Source: Corynebacterium kroppenstedtii DSM 44385 (GTDB taxonomy: Bacteria > Actinomycetota > Actinomycetes > Mycobacteriales > Mycobacteriaceae). From it: DNA of 64,000 bases. Each line of letters begins with the position of its first letter. Position 1 is the stretch's first letter. Shown here piece by piece: positions 20,273 through 30,193 of this stretch. A program made the position numbers and the translations under genes. The stretch is taken from positions 1,178,001-1,242,000 of the forward strand of contig NC_012704.1 in NCBI RefSeq assembly GCF_000023145.1, written 5' to 3'. The notes below the pieces were generated by a model. The model saw only the letters and a list, made by a program, of their open reading frames with translations, was not told where the DNA came from and made no database searches.

Positions 20273-20585
20273 GAACGAACCTCGCTTTATACATGGTGAA
20301 GCCCCACAGTCTATCGGCCGGCGTACGTCCCCCATAGGGTGAAAACCACGCAGCGCATGAGCGCCTGATGGTTAACATCCTCGGATGACCGTAGTCCGAC
20401 AGGTGCGGAGCTGACGTTAACAAAATGGTCGGTAAACACTGTACCGTCTAGCCAACAGAGTACAGCGTGCCGCAGTGCTAAGGACAACGGGCTTCGGACT
20501 ATACAGAACGGAATAGACCAAGTGCGTTAACCGACGGATCTCTGAGCCGGAATGCCCGCCGGATGTTTGGAGAGTTGTGCTTGGT
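20273..20585. other. Intergenic region upstream of alaS with a long-range inverted repeat
   Basis: No coding frame of note. TAGACCAAG (20514-20522) is an exact inverted repeat of CTTGGTCTA (20580-20588), the latter containing the stop codon of the upstream transporter gene. A CCGG/CCGG hairpin lies between them. A TATAGT hexamer on the minus strand (20498-20503) could be an alaS -10 element, leaving a leader of about 220 bases. No T-box signature was found. Confidence 0.4.
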
Positions 20586-21665
20586 CTACTTCACGAAGCC
20601 CTCCTCGCGGAGCCAATCCCACGCTACCTCAGAAGGTTCATCACCATCCACGTCGACTTTCGCGTTGAGATCTTGAAGAACGTCATTGGTGAGTTTCTGT
20701 GCCACTGGTTCAAAAAGGGGTTCTAACTGGGGATACTTCCTGATGAGATCAGTCCGAAATACGGGAGCTACGTTATACTTGGGGAAGAAGTGCTGGTCGT
20801 CTTCCAGAGTTCGCAAGTTCAGCGCTTTAATACGACCATCCGTTGTGAAGACTTCACCAAAGTTACACCCCCCACGATCAGTCGCGGAATAAATAGCACC
20901 TGTATCCATTAAAGAAATGTTGGACGAAGGCACTGGCGGAATCCCGTACTCCGCGAGCATCGGCTGGAAACCGTCATTACGATTGGCAAATTCAGCCTCT
21001 AGACAGAACGTTCGCTCATTCAGGGGAAGATCCTTCATCTGAGAAATCTTCGTGATATTGAGCTGCTTAGCTTTCCCCTGCCGTATTGCTAACCCATACG
21101 TATTGTTCATAGGAGCCGGCGGTAACCAGGTTAAGCCGTTCTTTCTGTCAGCATCGCGAACGGCGATGTACTGCTGGTGGCTATCCTCAATTGGATCATC
21201 GTGACCGAGATACGAGATCCATCCTGTGCCCGTGTATTCCCACTGCATATCAATATTGCCGCGAAGCATCGCAGATCGAGCACTATTGGATCCTGGAATA
21301 TTGGTCAGATCGTCAACATGGGCACCCGCAGATTTAAGAAGTGTGACCGCAATTTTCCCCAATACAATTTGCTCAGTGAAGTTTTTGGATCCCACGGCGA
21401 CATGGGCTCCATCAACAGACTTCCCCTCGACGGGACCCGCTAGCTCACCATTGTGGGTAAAACCTCCCGACGTGCCCAATCCGCACGCAGTTAGCGAACC
21501 GATTAAGAACACCGATAACACGGAAGCAACGATCGTGTACGCGGCCCTCCGCACTGAGTAAGTAACGCGCTCACCTTTACCAGGCCTTATTCCGCCGTTC
21601 AGGGTTCTTGTGCTGGATGGATGATTACCGAAGTTATGTGAGCGGTTACGTGAGCCGAATCTCAT
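20586..21665 (-). CDS. Quaternary-amine/osmolyte ABC transporter substrate-binding lipoprotein (ProX/OpuCC type)
   Basis: 359 residues. The N-terminal segment ends in a lipobox (LIGSLTAC), so it is a membrane-anchored lipoprotein. The OpuAC fold begins with VAVGSKNFTEQIVLGK, a stretch typical of the glycine betaine/choline/carnitine family. Further features: WEYTGTGWISYLG and CNFGEVFTTDGRI. ATG overlaps the permease stop as ATGA. A GTG at the start of the hydrophobic signal (VTYSVRRAAYT) is an alternative start, since about 33 residues precede the usual signal length. Ligand is inferred only. Confidence 0.9.
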   Translation of the reverse strand: MRFGSRNRSHNFGNHPSSTRTLNGGIRPGKGERVTYSVRRAAYTIVASVLSVFLIGSLTACGLGTSGGFTHNGELAGPVEGKSVDGAHVAVGSKNFTEQIVLGKIAVTLLKSAGAHVDDLTNIPGSNSARSAMLRGNIDMQWEYTGTGWISYLGHDDPIEDSHQQYIAVRDADRKNGLTWLPPAPMNNTYGLAIRQGKAKQLNITKISQMKDLPLNERTFCLEAEFANRNDGFQPMLAEYGIPPVPSSNISLMDTGAIYSATDRGGCNFGEVFTTDGRIKALNLRTLEDDQHFFPKYNVAPVFRTDLIRKYPQLEPLFEPVAQKLTNDVLQDLNAKVDVDGDEPSEVAWDWLREEGFVK

Positions 21666-22519
21666 GATATTCCCTTTGGGGTCACTGTTATCTCGACTAT
21701 TCGGCCGATCCAATCCACAAACAATGCCAACAATGCGACGAGTATTGCTCCAGAAACCAAGACGCGGTAACGGAATAAGACGATTCCGGATTGAATCAGA
21801 GCACCGAGCCCACCAGCATCAATAAAGGTGGCGAAGGCCCCGACACCTACTAATAGGACCAATGCAGTGCGAACACCATTAAGAATGACCGAGGACGCCA
21901 GAGGAATTTCGATGCGCCACAGTATTTGCCACGGCGTCATTCCCATGCCCCGAGCGCTTTCGATAAGTTCTTTGTCGACGCCCTGGAGTCCGGCGATGGT
22001 ATTCGCCAATACGGGGAGAAATGCATACAAAGAGAGGGACAAAATAGCGACCGGAGTGCCGAAGCCCAACCACATCGCCAGGAGCACGATCACACCAATA
22101 ACAGGTGCCGATTGCCCCGCATTACCGATTCCGGTGACGATGGGGACTAAAAACTTCATGCGCTGTCGTGTGAGCACGATCCCCAGAGGCAGGCCCACGG
22201 CGAGCACAATAATCGCTGAGATCACGACGATGCGAAGATGCTCCAGAGTTCGACGGCCAATCACTGACCAGGCCAATTGCCGCATTTCCACATCCGTCAG
22301 CGTTGTGGTCGTCCGCCATATGAACCAGGCCCCGAACACCACGAGGATAAGGACCGGCGTCCCAAAGACAAGGAGCTTATCCTCCTTAGTCATCTCAAGA
22401 TTGCGCATCTTGCTGGAGAGCCCACGACGTGATGCGCGATGGGTATTGTGCGATTGCTCTGGTTGAAGGCTTCGTGCCGTGGACAAGTCTTGTTGGTCCG
22501 TCACTTTAGACATCGACAT
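21662..22519 (-). CDS. ABC transporter permease (ProW/OpuCB-like), second membrane subunit
   Basis: 285 residues. A long hydrophilic N-terminus is followed by about six membrane segments. The EAA-type coupling loop reads ESARGMGMTPWQILWRIEIPLA, and the family stretch NAGQSAPVIGVIVLLAMWLGFG is present. Pairs with the permease at 23771-24412 to form a heterodimeric channel. Start set at an ATG inside the last codons of the ATPase gene (14-base overlap); the ATG two codons later or a GTG right after the ATPase stop are possible. Confidence 0.9.
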   Translation of the reverse strand: MSMSKVTDQQDLSTARSLQPEQSHNTHRASRRGLSSKMRNLEMTKEDKLLVFGTPVLILVVFGAWFIWRTTTTLTDVEMRQLAWSVIGRRTLEHLRIVVISAIIVLAVGLPLGIVLTRQRMKFLVPIVTGIGNAGQSAPVIGVIVLLAMWLGFGTPVAILSLSLYAFLPVLANTIAGLQGVDKELIESARGMGMTPWQILWRIEIPLASSVILNGVRTALVLLVGVGAFATFIDAGGLGALIQSGIVLFRYRVLVSGAILVALLALFVDWIGRIVEITVTPKGIS

Positions 22520-23768
22520 CACGTTCCGTGCCCGAGTTCCAGAGGATGGGTTTTGCCTCATGATCCGGTCGTGTTTGCTGGTGGACATACTGATTAACTT
22601 TGTCGTAGTTAATAGTGCCGACGTATCGATCGCGATCTGTCACCATTGCGCCACCATGGCTCGAGGAGAGCATGGAATCTAAGGCATTGTTGAGCGTAGA
22701 TCGGAGGTCCACGACGGTTTGAAGTTTCACCGTTGGCGTCGGGACGTAGTCAAACCGTGAAATACCGTCAAGATAAACCCAGTCTTTAGGCCTTCCGCGT
22801 TCGTCGAGAATGACGACAGAATCCTCTCCAGTGCGCATTACCCGTTCGGTAACCTCATCGACTCGATCACCTATGTGGCATATTGGCGGTTGATCGAGTT
22901 GCATATCCGATACCCTAAGAAGCGCTAACTGCTTCAAACGAGATCCTGATCCTACGAAATCAACGACAAAATCATTAGCCGGGGATGCCAAAATATTTTG
23001 GGGCGTGTCATATTGCTCAACAACCCCACCAACGTTAAAGATAACGATTTTGTCGCCTAGTTTGATTGCTTCATCAATGTCATGGGACACGCAGATGATC
23101 GTTTTGTGAAGATCTTCTTGAATAGAAAGAAGCTCATCTTGCAGGTGGTTTCGCGTGATCGGATCCACGGCCCCAAAAGGCTCATCCATCAAGATGACCG
23201 GAGGATCAGCGGCAAGACCACGAGCAACCCCCACACGTTGTTGCTGACCTCCCGAGAGTTCCCGCGGGTAACGGTCCCGATAGACCGATGGGTCGAGGCC
23301 AACCATGTCTAAAAGCTCGTCCGTTCGAGCGCTGATATCACTCTTTTTCCACTTCAAAAGTCCAGGGACGAGTCCGACGTTGTCCCCTACTGTGAGGTGT
23401 GGGAGAAGACTTCCGCCCTGAATAACATAACCAATCTTCCGTCGAAGCTCGGTGGCATTTTTCTTGGTCACATCGTCACCGTCGATAAAAATATGCCCCG
23501 ACGTCGGTTCAATAAGCCGGTTAATCATTTTGAGAGAAGTGGTTTTCCCACAACCCGACGGCCCGACGAAGATGACGGTATTACCGGCATTAATCGTGAG
23601 ATCTAAATGCGTGACAGCCGGCGTCTCTTGGCCCGGAAATTTTTTCTGTACGCCGTCGAGCACAATATCGACGCCTGATCGGCCTGAGGTTTCGCCGACA
23701 GGGTCTGATCCTTGTCTCGTGTGTCCCGAGTCTTGGATCCGGTGATGATGGGTATTTAATGATGACAT
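22506..23768 (-). CDS. ABC transporter ATP-binding protein with C-terminal CBS domains (ProV/OpuCA type)
   Basis: 420 residues. Nucleotide-binding domain with Walker A GPSGCGKTT (~70), Q-loop GYVIQGGSLLPHLTV, signature LSGGQQQRVGVARGL and Walker B VILMDEPFGAVD, switch His in CVSHDIDEA. After residue ~280 two CBS-like segments follow (IGDRVDEVTERVMRTGED and a second ending in YVGTINYDKVNQY). In OpuA-type importers such CBS domains sense ionic strength. A 30-residue Ser/His-rich leader precedes the domain. Central gene of the four-gene transporter. Confidence 0.93.
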   Translation of the reverse strand: MSSLNTHHHRIQDSGHTRQGSDPVGETSGRSGVDIVLDGVQKKFPGQETPAVTHLDLTINAGNTVIFVGPSGCGKTTSLKMINRLIEPTSGHIFIDGDDVTKKNATELRRKIGYVIQGGSLLPHLTVGDNVGLVPGLLKWKKSDISARTDELLDMVGLDPSVYRDRYPRELSGGQQQRVGVARGLAADPPVILMDEPFGAVDPITRNHLQDELLSIQEDLHKTIICVSHDIDEAIKLGDKIVIFNVGGVVEQYDTPQNILASPANDFVVDFVGSGSRLKQLALLRVSDMQLDQPPICHIGDRVDEVTERVMRTGEDSVVILDERGRPKDWVYLDGISRFDYVPTPTVKLQTVVDLRSTLNNALDSMLSSSHGGAMVTDRDRYVGTINYDKVNQYVHQQTRPDHEAKPILWNSGTERDVDV

Positions 23769-23770
23769 TT

Positions 23771-24412
23771 TTACCTTCTCAAGCCTTGCGGGATGGTGAG
23801 CCGGCCGAATCCAATAAGCGCAAAATCAACAATGAGTGCAACGATAACAACGCCGACTGTTCCGACTACCGCGTAGTTCACAGCGTTCGCGCCGCCAATT
23901 TGGCTCAATCCGGTGTAGATGTAGCCACCAAGACCAGGCCCTAGTGCATAGGCAGCAATAGCGGCCACTCCCATGGACATTTGAGCCGATACACGAATAC
24001 CCGTCATAATGACTGGCCAGGCGATAGGTAACTTTACTTTGGTTAAAATTCCAAATGAGCTCATACCTTGCCCGCGGGCAGCTTCAACTAAAGTCGGGCT
24101 AACTCCATCTAAACCGACCACAGCATTTCGAAGTATCGGTAACGTGGCATAAAAACACACGACGACGATAGACGGTAAAGTCCCAATTCCGACTATTGGA
24201 ATTAGCATTCCCAATAGAGCGAACGACGGGATTGTGAGGCCGATAGCAGAAATTGCATTGGCAATAGGCGCTAGTGTGCGAAAAGACGTGACAATAACCG
24301 CCAAAATTAAGGCAATAATGGAAGCGATAATCAGCGACTGGATAACGAGGCTTCCATGTTGGTAGCACCGAAAAAGAATGTCTTGCCACCGCGCAGAAAT
24401 AAATTCCGCCAT
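23771..24412 (-). CDS. ABC transporter permease (ProZ/OpuCB-like), first membrane subunit
   Basis: 213 residues, six predicted membrane segments. The conserved segments TIPSFALLGMLIPIVGIG and the coupling loop EAARGQGMSSFGILTKVKLPIA match the quaternary-amine permease family. The preceding GAGGAG is 11 bases from the ATG, somewhat long. First gene of the operon; two bases separate its stop from the ATPase start codon. Order permease-ATPase-permease-binding protein is like the mycobacterial proZWVX arrangement in content. Confidence 0.92.
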   Translation of the reverse strand: MAEFISARWQDILFRCYQHGSLVIQSLIIASIIALILAVIVTSFRTLAPIANAISAIGLTIPSFALLGMLIPIVGIGTLPSIVVVCFYATLPILRNAVVGLDGVSPTLVEAARGQGMSSFGILTKVKLPIAWPVIMTGIRVSAQMSMGVAAIAAYALGPGLGGYIYTGLSQIGGANAVNYAVVGTVGVVIVALIVDFALIGFGRLTIPQGLRR

Positions 24413-24480
24413 GCTGTGGTCAACTCCTCGATGGTCACGCCTTCGCAATGGCCATCAATCGTTAGAAGTACGTAGTGACC

Positions 24481-24486
24481 ACTATA
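24481..24486 (-). promoter_or_regulatory. Candidate -10 element of the osmolyte transporter operon
   Basis: TATAGT on the minus strand, about 70 bases upstream of the first permease ATG. No good -35 is visible at 17-18 bases. Confidence 0.3.
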
Positions 24487-24532
24487 GGCCCCAGCAAAGC
24501 ATTCTGCAGAGTATCGAAAAAGAACAGTAGAT

Positions 24533-24557
24533 GAATTTTTCGTGTGTCGAAAAATTC
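24533..24557. repeat. Perfect AT-rich inverted repeat upstream of the transporter operon
   Basis: GAATTTTTCG and CGAAAAATTC form a 10-bp perfect inverted repeat around a 5-base centre. It starts 6 bases downstream of the rarA stop and ~47 bases upstream of the candidate -10. It could be an operator for the transporter or a weak terminator for rarA; there is no run of T after the stem on the minus strand. Confidence 0.5.
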
Positions 24558-24562
24558 AACAG

Positions 24563-25942
24563 TTACGAATTCTTTCCTCTCACAATTTTTTCGATGGCCT
24601 CGAGACGCGATTGTAGGGCTCGCTCTTCGCCATGCGCAGTAGGCACGTAATAGTGCTGCTCTACCACCTCATCCGGCGGATATTGCTGCGTAACAACGCC
24701 ACGAGGGTCATCATGCGGATACACGTAACCCACAGCGCTACCGATACGCTTCGCACCTTCATAGTGGCCATCACGTAAGTGTCTGGGGATAGCTCCAGCC
24801 TTCCCCTTCCTGACATCCTTGATCGCTGAGTCAATGGCCACAATCACCGCATTTGATTTCGCAGCGGTAGCAAGGTGGATGGTCGCTTGGGCAAGCGTGA
24901 TACGCGCTTCAGGCATGCCGATCATCGATACCGCGTGCATCGCCGCGACGGCAGTCTGAAGGGCACTGGGATCCGCCATCCCGATATCTTCACTCGCAAG
25001 AATGACGAGCCGGCGCGCTATAAACCGTGGGTCTTCCCCCGCTTCCACCATCCGCGCCAGATAGTGCAAAGCAGCATCAACATCAGATCCACGAATTGAC
25101 TTAATGAAGGCACTAATCACGTCATAGTGTTGGTCACCATCACGGTCATATTTCACCAGAGCCCGATCAACATTATTGGCGACGATCTCCGGCGTAATGG
25201 TCTCGCCATCGTCCAGTGACTGTGCTGACGCCTCCACATAGGTCAGCGCACGTCGGGCGTCGCCGCCTGCCATCGCGACAATCGAGTTCACAGCGTCGTC
25301 GTCGATACGAATTCTTCCAGCGAGCCCCCGCTGTGATGAGACAGAGCGGTTAATGACCGTACGTATAGCCTCGTCATCCAAAGGCTCCAACTGAACTAGC
25401 AATGACCGTGAGAGCAGTGGCCCGACGACGGCGAAATTGGGGTTCTCAGTGGTCGCAGCAACAAGCAGCACTGTTCGGTTTTCGACGGCCGCGAGAAGTG
25501 CATCCTGCTGGGTTTTTGAGAACCTATGGACCTCGTCGATAAAAAGGACGGTCTGAACGCCGTCGATAAGGGCTTGACGTGCTTCTTTGAGGACGCTCCG
25601 AATCTCTTTGACTCCAGAACTCAGAGCAGAGAGTACCCGGAAGCGACGCCCCGTCGTGGAGGAAACAAGGGACGCGATCGTCGTTTTACCGGTCCCCGGT
25701 GGACCAAAAAGGATCACCGACGAATCCCCCGCCCCCTCAACGAGACGGCGTAATGGCGAACCCTGCCCAAGAACGTGCTCTTGGCCGACGACCTCATCCA
25801 AGTTACGCGGCCGCATACGCACTGCTAGAGGCGCCGACGACCCGGGATGAAAATAGTCCGCCGACGAATCCGTTGAAGAAGAGGTGTCGAGCGGGTTGCC
25901 GAACAATCCGGATTGACCCGAGTTCGTGTCATCATCCGTCAT
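24563..25942 (-). CDS. rarA: Replication-associated recombination protein A (RarA/MgsA AAA+ ATPase)
   Basis: Clamp-loader-like AAA+ ATPase acting at stalled replication forks. 459 residues: a Ser/Asp-rich leader of ~35 residues, then [18 protein letters not shown], Walker [10 protein letters not shown], Walker [19 protein letters not shown], sensor 1 AATTENP, and the C-terminal tetramerisation domain with [13 protein letters not shown] and [14 protein letters not shown]. Transcribed after the phosphotransferase gene with a 19-base gap. Confidence 0.95.
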   Translation of the reverse strand: MTDDDTNSGQSGLFGNPLDTSSSTDSSADYFHPGSSAPLAVRMRPRNLDEVVGQEHVLGQGSPLRRLVEGAGDSSVILFGPPGTGKTTIASLVSSTTGRRFRVLSALSSGVKEIRSVLKEARQALIDGVQTVLFIDEVHRFSKTQQDALLAAVENRTVLLVAATTENPNFAVVGPLLSRSLLVQLEPLDDEAIRTVINRSVSSQRGLAGRIRIDDDAVNSIVAMAGGDARRALTYVEASAQSLDDGETITPEIVANNVDRALVKYDRDGDQHYDVISAFIKSIRGSDVDAALHYLARMVEAGEDPRFIARRLVILASEDIGMADPSALQTAVAAMHAVSMIGMPEARITLAQATIHLATAAKSNAVIVAIDSAIKDVRKGKAGAIPRHLRDGHYEGAKRIGSAVGYVYPHDDPRGVVTQQYPPDEVVEQHYYVPTAHGEERALQSRLEAIEKIVRGKNS

Positions 25943-25961
25943 AAATGGGGTTCCTCATAAG

Positions 25962-27239
25962 TTACGAGCCGGAGCGCTCCAGATTTCTCACTGCCGTGCA
26001 GACCTCTCGGCTGAACGCTGAGACAGCGGGGAATCGGGGATCCTGGCCATGCTCGGCTAAAGCTCCGAGAGCTTCAAACGTCTGAATAATGTCGCGGCGA
26101 ATGACCAGTTGATCTCGCGTTCGCGCACGACCGTGGAGGATATGCTGTCCCCTAAAGTCAATGGACCGGTCCAGATCCGAATCCTCAGAGTCCTTCGTAC
26201 CGACGGTTCCACCGGCAGATGTGTTGTCTTCGCCGCTGTCACTGGTGAGCCGCACCTTATCGATCAGCGCGGTGAGCCCTCCAGCTTCCAAGATGGCTAG
26301 TGACAGAAGCGACCACCCCACCAGGGCGGTGACTATTCGCGCCCGCAAGCGTTCGTCGTTGAGGACATTGGGCCACATTCCGCTCACTTCGTGACGCCAC
26401 GCATCAACAAACTTGCGGCTGAGTTCTCCGTTAAGAGCAGTGCCCTCGGCGTATTGAGGGAAGCCGGCGATAACGCACGCAACGTCGAAGGTGACATCGC
26501 GGAATCCAGCCCACTCAAAGTCGAGATACGTGATCCTCTGGTTTCCACACAGAATGTTGTCGGGTGAGAGGTCGAAGGGAGTAAAGGCCCTGTGCTGCCC
26601 CGACGCCAACCGTCGTGATGAATCGGCAGCAAAGTCTGACACTTCTGCCGGGACAGAAACGCCGAGCTTCCCCACCATGCTTAATCCGTAGTCAATGGCG
26701 TCAGTAAGAACACGTCCACGAGCGACGACTAACTCACGGCCGGCTTTTGCGCGGGACATCATGCGACGAAGGAGAGTTGCGAAATCATCTTCGGCCCCAG
26801 CGGTCGCACGATGCATGCGTCCCAAGGATGTTCCGAGCCGCCTCACCAGCTTCGCTTTATCGTCGTCAGAGCTGGTGTTCCATACGTCGATCAGATTGTC
26901 GACGGAACCAGCGTCTGTGGTGACCATCAACCGCTTATCCAGGTCATATGCCAACATGACCGGACCAGGGCGAGATTCGTTAGCCAGCGAATTGGTGAAT
27001 TGATAGGCGACGATCTCACGAATGAGTGCTGGATCAGGGCCGCTCAGCGACTCTGGCGGCAGTTGCTTAATGATCACTGTTCGTTCATGCAAGAACGGGT
27101 TAGTGGCGACGCGTGCACGCAAGACTAACGCAGACCCTGACCCTCCTAGATCCTCTGGATCGGACAGGTGGGGTTGGCCGCCAAGCCTGTTACCCAATAA
27201 GTCAGAGGCTGCGCTCATGACCGCATCAGTGGATAGCAC
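25962..27239 (-). CDS. Phosphotransferase-fold (APH/kinase-like) protein of unknown substrate
   Basis: 425 residues with an aminoglycoside-phosphotransferase-like fold: a Lys-bearing strand (RTVIIKQLP), a catalytic-loop-like FTPFDLSPDNIL, where Phe-Thr-Pro-Phe-Asp replaces the common His-x-Asp, and a DFE metal-binding motif in TYLDFEWAGFRD. The Asp and Asn of the loop are present, so it may be active. A Ser/Asp/Glu-rich insert lies at residues ~330-362. GTG start, 12 bases after AAGGAG; an ATG seven codons later is possible. Between aspS and rarA. Function unknown; resistance is not implied. Confidence 0.75.
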   Translation of the reverse strand: MLSTDAVMSAASDLLGNRLGGQPHLSDPEDLGGSGSALVLRARVATNPFLHERTVIIKQLPPESLSGPDPALIREIVAYQFTNSLANESRPGPVMLAYDLDKRLMVTTDAGSVDNLIDVWNTSSDDDKAKLVRRLGTSLGRMHRATAGAEDDFATLLRRMMSRAKAGRELVVARGRVLTDAIDYGLSMVGKLGVSVPAEVSDFAADSSRRLASGQHRAFTPFDLSPDNILCGNQRITYLDFEWAGFRDVTFDVACVIAGFPQYAEGTALNGELSRKFVDAWRHEVSGMWPNVLNDERLRARIVTALVGWSLLSLAILEAGGLTALIDKVRLTSDSGEDNTSAGGTVGTKDSEDSDLDRSIDFRGQHILHGRARTRDQLVIRRDIIQTFEALGALAEHGQDPRFPAVSAFSREVCTAVRNLERSGS

Positions 27240-27325
27240 TGTGTGCCACTACTCCTTGTCTACGCCGGGACATTCCCGTTCCATCACGTACAGTAAACCC
27301 GCCGAAACGCTGTTCGCATGGAAAA

Positions 27326-29119
27326 TCAGTTCTTCGTTTCTTTCTTCTTCGGTTTAGCGTCGATGCCTGATTCTTTGCGCTGCTCAGGAGTGATGGGCGC
27401 TGGTGCATCAGTGAGAGGATCGACGCCACCACCGGACTTCGGGAATGCAATGACATCGCGAATGGACTCAAAGCCACCCAAGAGGGAGACTATACGGTCC
27501 CATCCGAAGGCGATACCACCGTGCGGCGGTGCACCGAACTTCATTGCCTCAAGGAGGAATCCGAACTTCTCCTGTGCTTCTTCGTCCGAAATACCCATGA
27601 CATTGAACACACGCTGCTGCACGTCCGAGCGGTGAATACGGATTGAGCCGCCACCGATCTCGTTTCCGTTGCACACAATGTCGTAGGCGTAGGACAGTGC
27701 AGACCCAGGATCTTTATCGAAGGAGTCCATGCACTCTGGCTTCGGGGACGTGAAGGCGTGGTGGACGGCGGTCCATGCGGAGTGCCCTAAGGCCACGTCG
27801 CCTTCTGCCGTCGCGTCAGCTGCCGGCTCAAAGAGCGGAGCATCAACAACCCAGGTAAATGCCCAATCGCCTTCCTTGATAAGACCCAGCTTCCGGGCAA
27901 CTTCACCGCGTGCTGCGCCTAACAAGGCGCGTGATGATTTAGCATCGCCGGCCGCGAAGAAAATGCAGTCGCCAGGCTTAGCTCCGACATGGTCAGCGAT
28001 ACCTTCGCGTTCAGCGTCGGTAATGTTCTTTGCGACAGGGCCGGAGAGTTGGCCGTCGTCGCCAACGAGAATATAAGCCAGCCCTTTGGCGCCTCGCTGC
28101 TTTGCCCAGTCCTGCCAGGCGTCCAGCTGACGACGTGGCTGGGAGGCTCCGTCCTCCATCACGATTGCGCCAACGTAGGGGTTCTGGAAGACGCGGAATG
28201 TGGTGTTCGCGAAGAACTCCGTGCACTCCACAATCTTGATGTCGAACCGGAGGTCAGGCTTATCCGACCCGTAGTACTTCATGGCGTCGGCGTAGGTCAT
28301 GCGCGGGATCGGGGTCGGAATGTCGTAACCGATCTCTTTCCAAATGGCGGTGAGGATTTCCTCGGCGACGCTAATGACGTCGTCCTGGTCGACGAAGCTC
28401 ATCTCGACGTCGAGCTGCGTGAACTCGGGTTGCCGATCAGCGCGGAAATCTTCGTCGCGATAGCAGCGAGCAATCTGGAAATAACGTTCCATACCGCCAA
28501 CCATCAGCAGCTGCTTAAACAGCTGAGGAGACTGCGGGAGAGCATAGAACGAGCCCGGACGTAGACGAGCGGGAACGAGGAAGTCACGAGCACCCTCCGG
28601 CGTCGACCGTGTCAACGTGGGGGTTTCGATTTCGTGGAAGTCGTGCTTCAGGAGCACTGACCGCGCAGCCTGGTTGACGTTCGAGCGGAGAACCAACGCA
28701 TCATGCTGGGTTTTCCGTCGAAGATCCAGGTAGCGGTATTTGAGGCGAGTTTCCTCACCGACTTCCCCGGACGATGACTGATCGTCAATCTGGAAAGGCA
28801 AAGCCTCCGACGAGTTCAGAATGGTCAGCTCATTGACGTTCAACTCGATGGCGCCCGAATCCAAGTTAGGGTTCTCGGAGCCCTCGGGACGAGCGTCGAC
28901 TACACCCGTCACACGGATGCAGTACTCGCTGCGAAGGTGGTGTGCCTGTGCAGCAACATCAGAATCGCGGAAAACAACCTGCGCCAGACCCGATCGATCG
29001 CGTAAGTCAATGAAAATCACGCCACCGTGATCACGACGACGAGCGACCCAGCCACTCAATGTCACGGTCTGGCCTACATGGTGAGAACGAAGTTCACCGG
29101 CAAGGTGTGTGCGATGCAC
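27326..29119 (-). CDS. aspS: Aspartate-tRNA ligase
   Basis: Class IIb synthetase, 597 residues. Anticodon-binding OB domain ([22 protein letters not shown]), catalytic motif 2 ([20 protein letters not shown] split around residue 220), bacterial insertion domain, and motif 3 ([10 protein letters not shown]). A Lys-rich tail ends the protein. The GTG with GGAAGGA 7 bases upstream is the start; the frame extends 19 codons upstream without similarity. Whether it also charges tRNA-Asn is not decided here. Confidence 0.96.
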   Translation of the reverse strand: MHRTHLAGELRSHHVGQTVTLSGWVARRRDHGGVIFIDLRDRSGLAQVVFRDSDVAAQAHHLRSEYCIRVTGVVDARPEGSENPNLDSGAIELNVNELTILNSSEALPFQIDDQSSSGEVGEETRLKYRYLDLRRKTQHDALVLRSNVNQAARSVLLKHDFHEIETPTLTRSTPEGARDFLVPARLRPGSFYALPQSPQLFKQLLMVGGMERYFQIARCYRDEDFRADRQPEFTQLDVEMSFVDQDDVISVAEEILTAIWKEIGYDIPTPIPRMTYADAMKYYGSDKPDLRFDIKIVECTEFFANTTFRVFQNPYVGAIVMEDGASQPRRQLDAWQDWAKQRGAKGLAYILVGDDGQLSGPVAKNITDAEREGIADHVGAKPGDCIFFAAGDAKSSRALLGAARGEVARKLGLIKEGDWAFTWVVDAPLFEPAADATAEGDVALGHSAWTAVHHAFTSPKPECMDSFDKDPGSALSYAYDIVCNGNEIGGGSIRIHRSDVQQRVFNVMGISDEEAQEKFGFLLEAMKFGAPPHGGIAFGWDRIVSLLGGFESIRDVIAFPKSGGGVDPLTDAPAPITPEQRKESGIDAKPKKKETKN

Positions 29120-29281
29120 AGGGCAGTCCTTCCAAAATATCCTGAGAGATCTATCACTAGAGTGAGGTGATACCACCTATAAACGGTTGTTGGCACACTC
29201 GGCCCCTCACTCTACCCGATACTCAATCCTATTTGGCGTCCGGCTCTCTACTTCTGTGCAGCATTTGGCAGAATATGAGAT

Positions 29282-30127
29282 GTGACGTTTAAGAATGATT
29301 TTCAGGCCTCGGGCTCGCGCGCTTCCCACGGTGGTGGACGGATCGCTGCAGGTGGTGGCATAGGCTCCATCGTTATAGTCGGCTTATACCTCCTACTTGG
29401 TGGAAATCCGGCTGATCTCATTAATAGCAGTGGCGGGGGTGGACATGACCAAGCGAACCGCGAGGAATGTAAATCTGGTGCTGACGCGAACAAATATGAT
29501 CACTGCCGCGTCGAGTACACAGGCATTTCCCTGGACCGGGTCTGGAGCAGGATTTTGCCCGAACAGGCAAATATCGACTACACCAAGCCGGGCTTAACCC
29601 TATTTTCTGGGTCAACCTCGACAGGGTGCGGGCAGGCTAGCTCCTCAACCGGCCCGTTCTACTGTCCGTCAGACTCCACAGCCTATTTTGATACGTCATT
29701 CTTCCAACAGCTGAAAGACATGGGCGGCTCCAACGGGCCTTTCGCGCAGGAGTACGTCGTTGCCCATGAATTTGGGCACCATATCCAAAACCTTCAGGGC
29801 ACGCTGGGATTGAGCGACTACAACAACCCCGGAGAAGACTCCAACGCTGTCAAGATGGAGCTTCAGGCGGATTGCTACGCCGGGATATGGGCAAACCATG
29901 CTGCTCAAGGCGATGACGCGATCCTTGAACCACTCAGCGATGACCAAGTCCAGCAAGCAGTGACTACGGCCCAAGCCATTGGCGACGACGCCATCCAGAA
30001 ACAATCGGGCCAGTCCGTCAACCCAGACCAGTGGACACACGGATCATCGGAAGAGCGTAAAAGTTCTTTCCTCAAGGGGTATAAGAACGGCACGATGAGC
30101 GCGTGTAAACAATCGTTTAACGAATAA
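29282..30127 (+). CDS. YpfJ-family neutral zinc metallopeptidase, membrane-anchored
   Basis: 281 residues. One membrane segment near residues 27-40 (GSIVIVGLYLLLGG) after a Gly/Arg-rich N-terminus. The extracytoplasmic domain carries the zinc motif VVAHEFGHHIQ (HExxH, residues ~161-171) and the downstream Glu ligand in MELQADCYAGIW. Four Cys in the domain could form disulfides. GTG start with a poor ribosome binding site. Divergent from aspS. Physiological substrate unknown. Confidence 0.88.
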   Translation: MTFKNDFQASGSRASHGGGRIAAGGGIGSIVIVGLYLLLGGNPADLINSSGGGGHDQANREECKSGADANKYDHCRVEYTGISLDRVWSRILPEQANIDYTKPGLTLFSGSTSTGCGQASSSTGPFYCPSDSTAYFDTSFFQQLKDMGGSNGPFAQEYVVAHEFGHHIQNLQGTLGLSDYNNPGEDSNAVKMELQADCYAGIWANHAAQGDDAILEPLSDDQVQQAVTTAQAIGDDAIQKQSGQSVNPDQWTHGSSEERKSSFLKGYKNGTMSACKQSFNE

Positions 30128-30193
30128 CACGGTGGCTGCTTTTATACCCTCAACTACCGTCGAATACTGTTTATTAATCCTTAGGAGTTCACT

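Noticed and set aside
21828-22466. 212-codon plus-strand frame
   Set aside because: Antisense of an ABC permease; Arg/Thr-rich composition typical of shadows.
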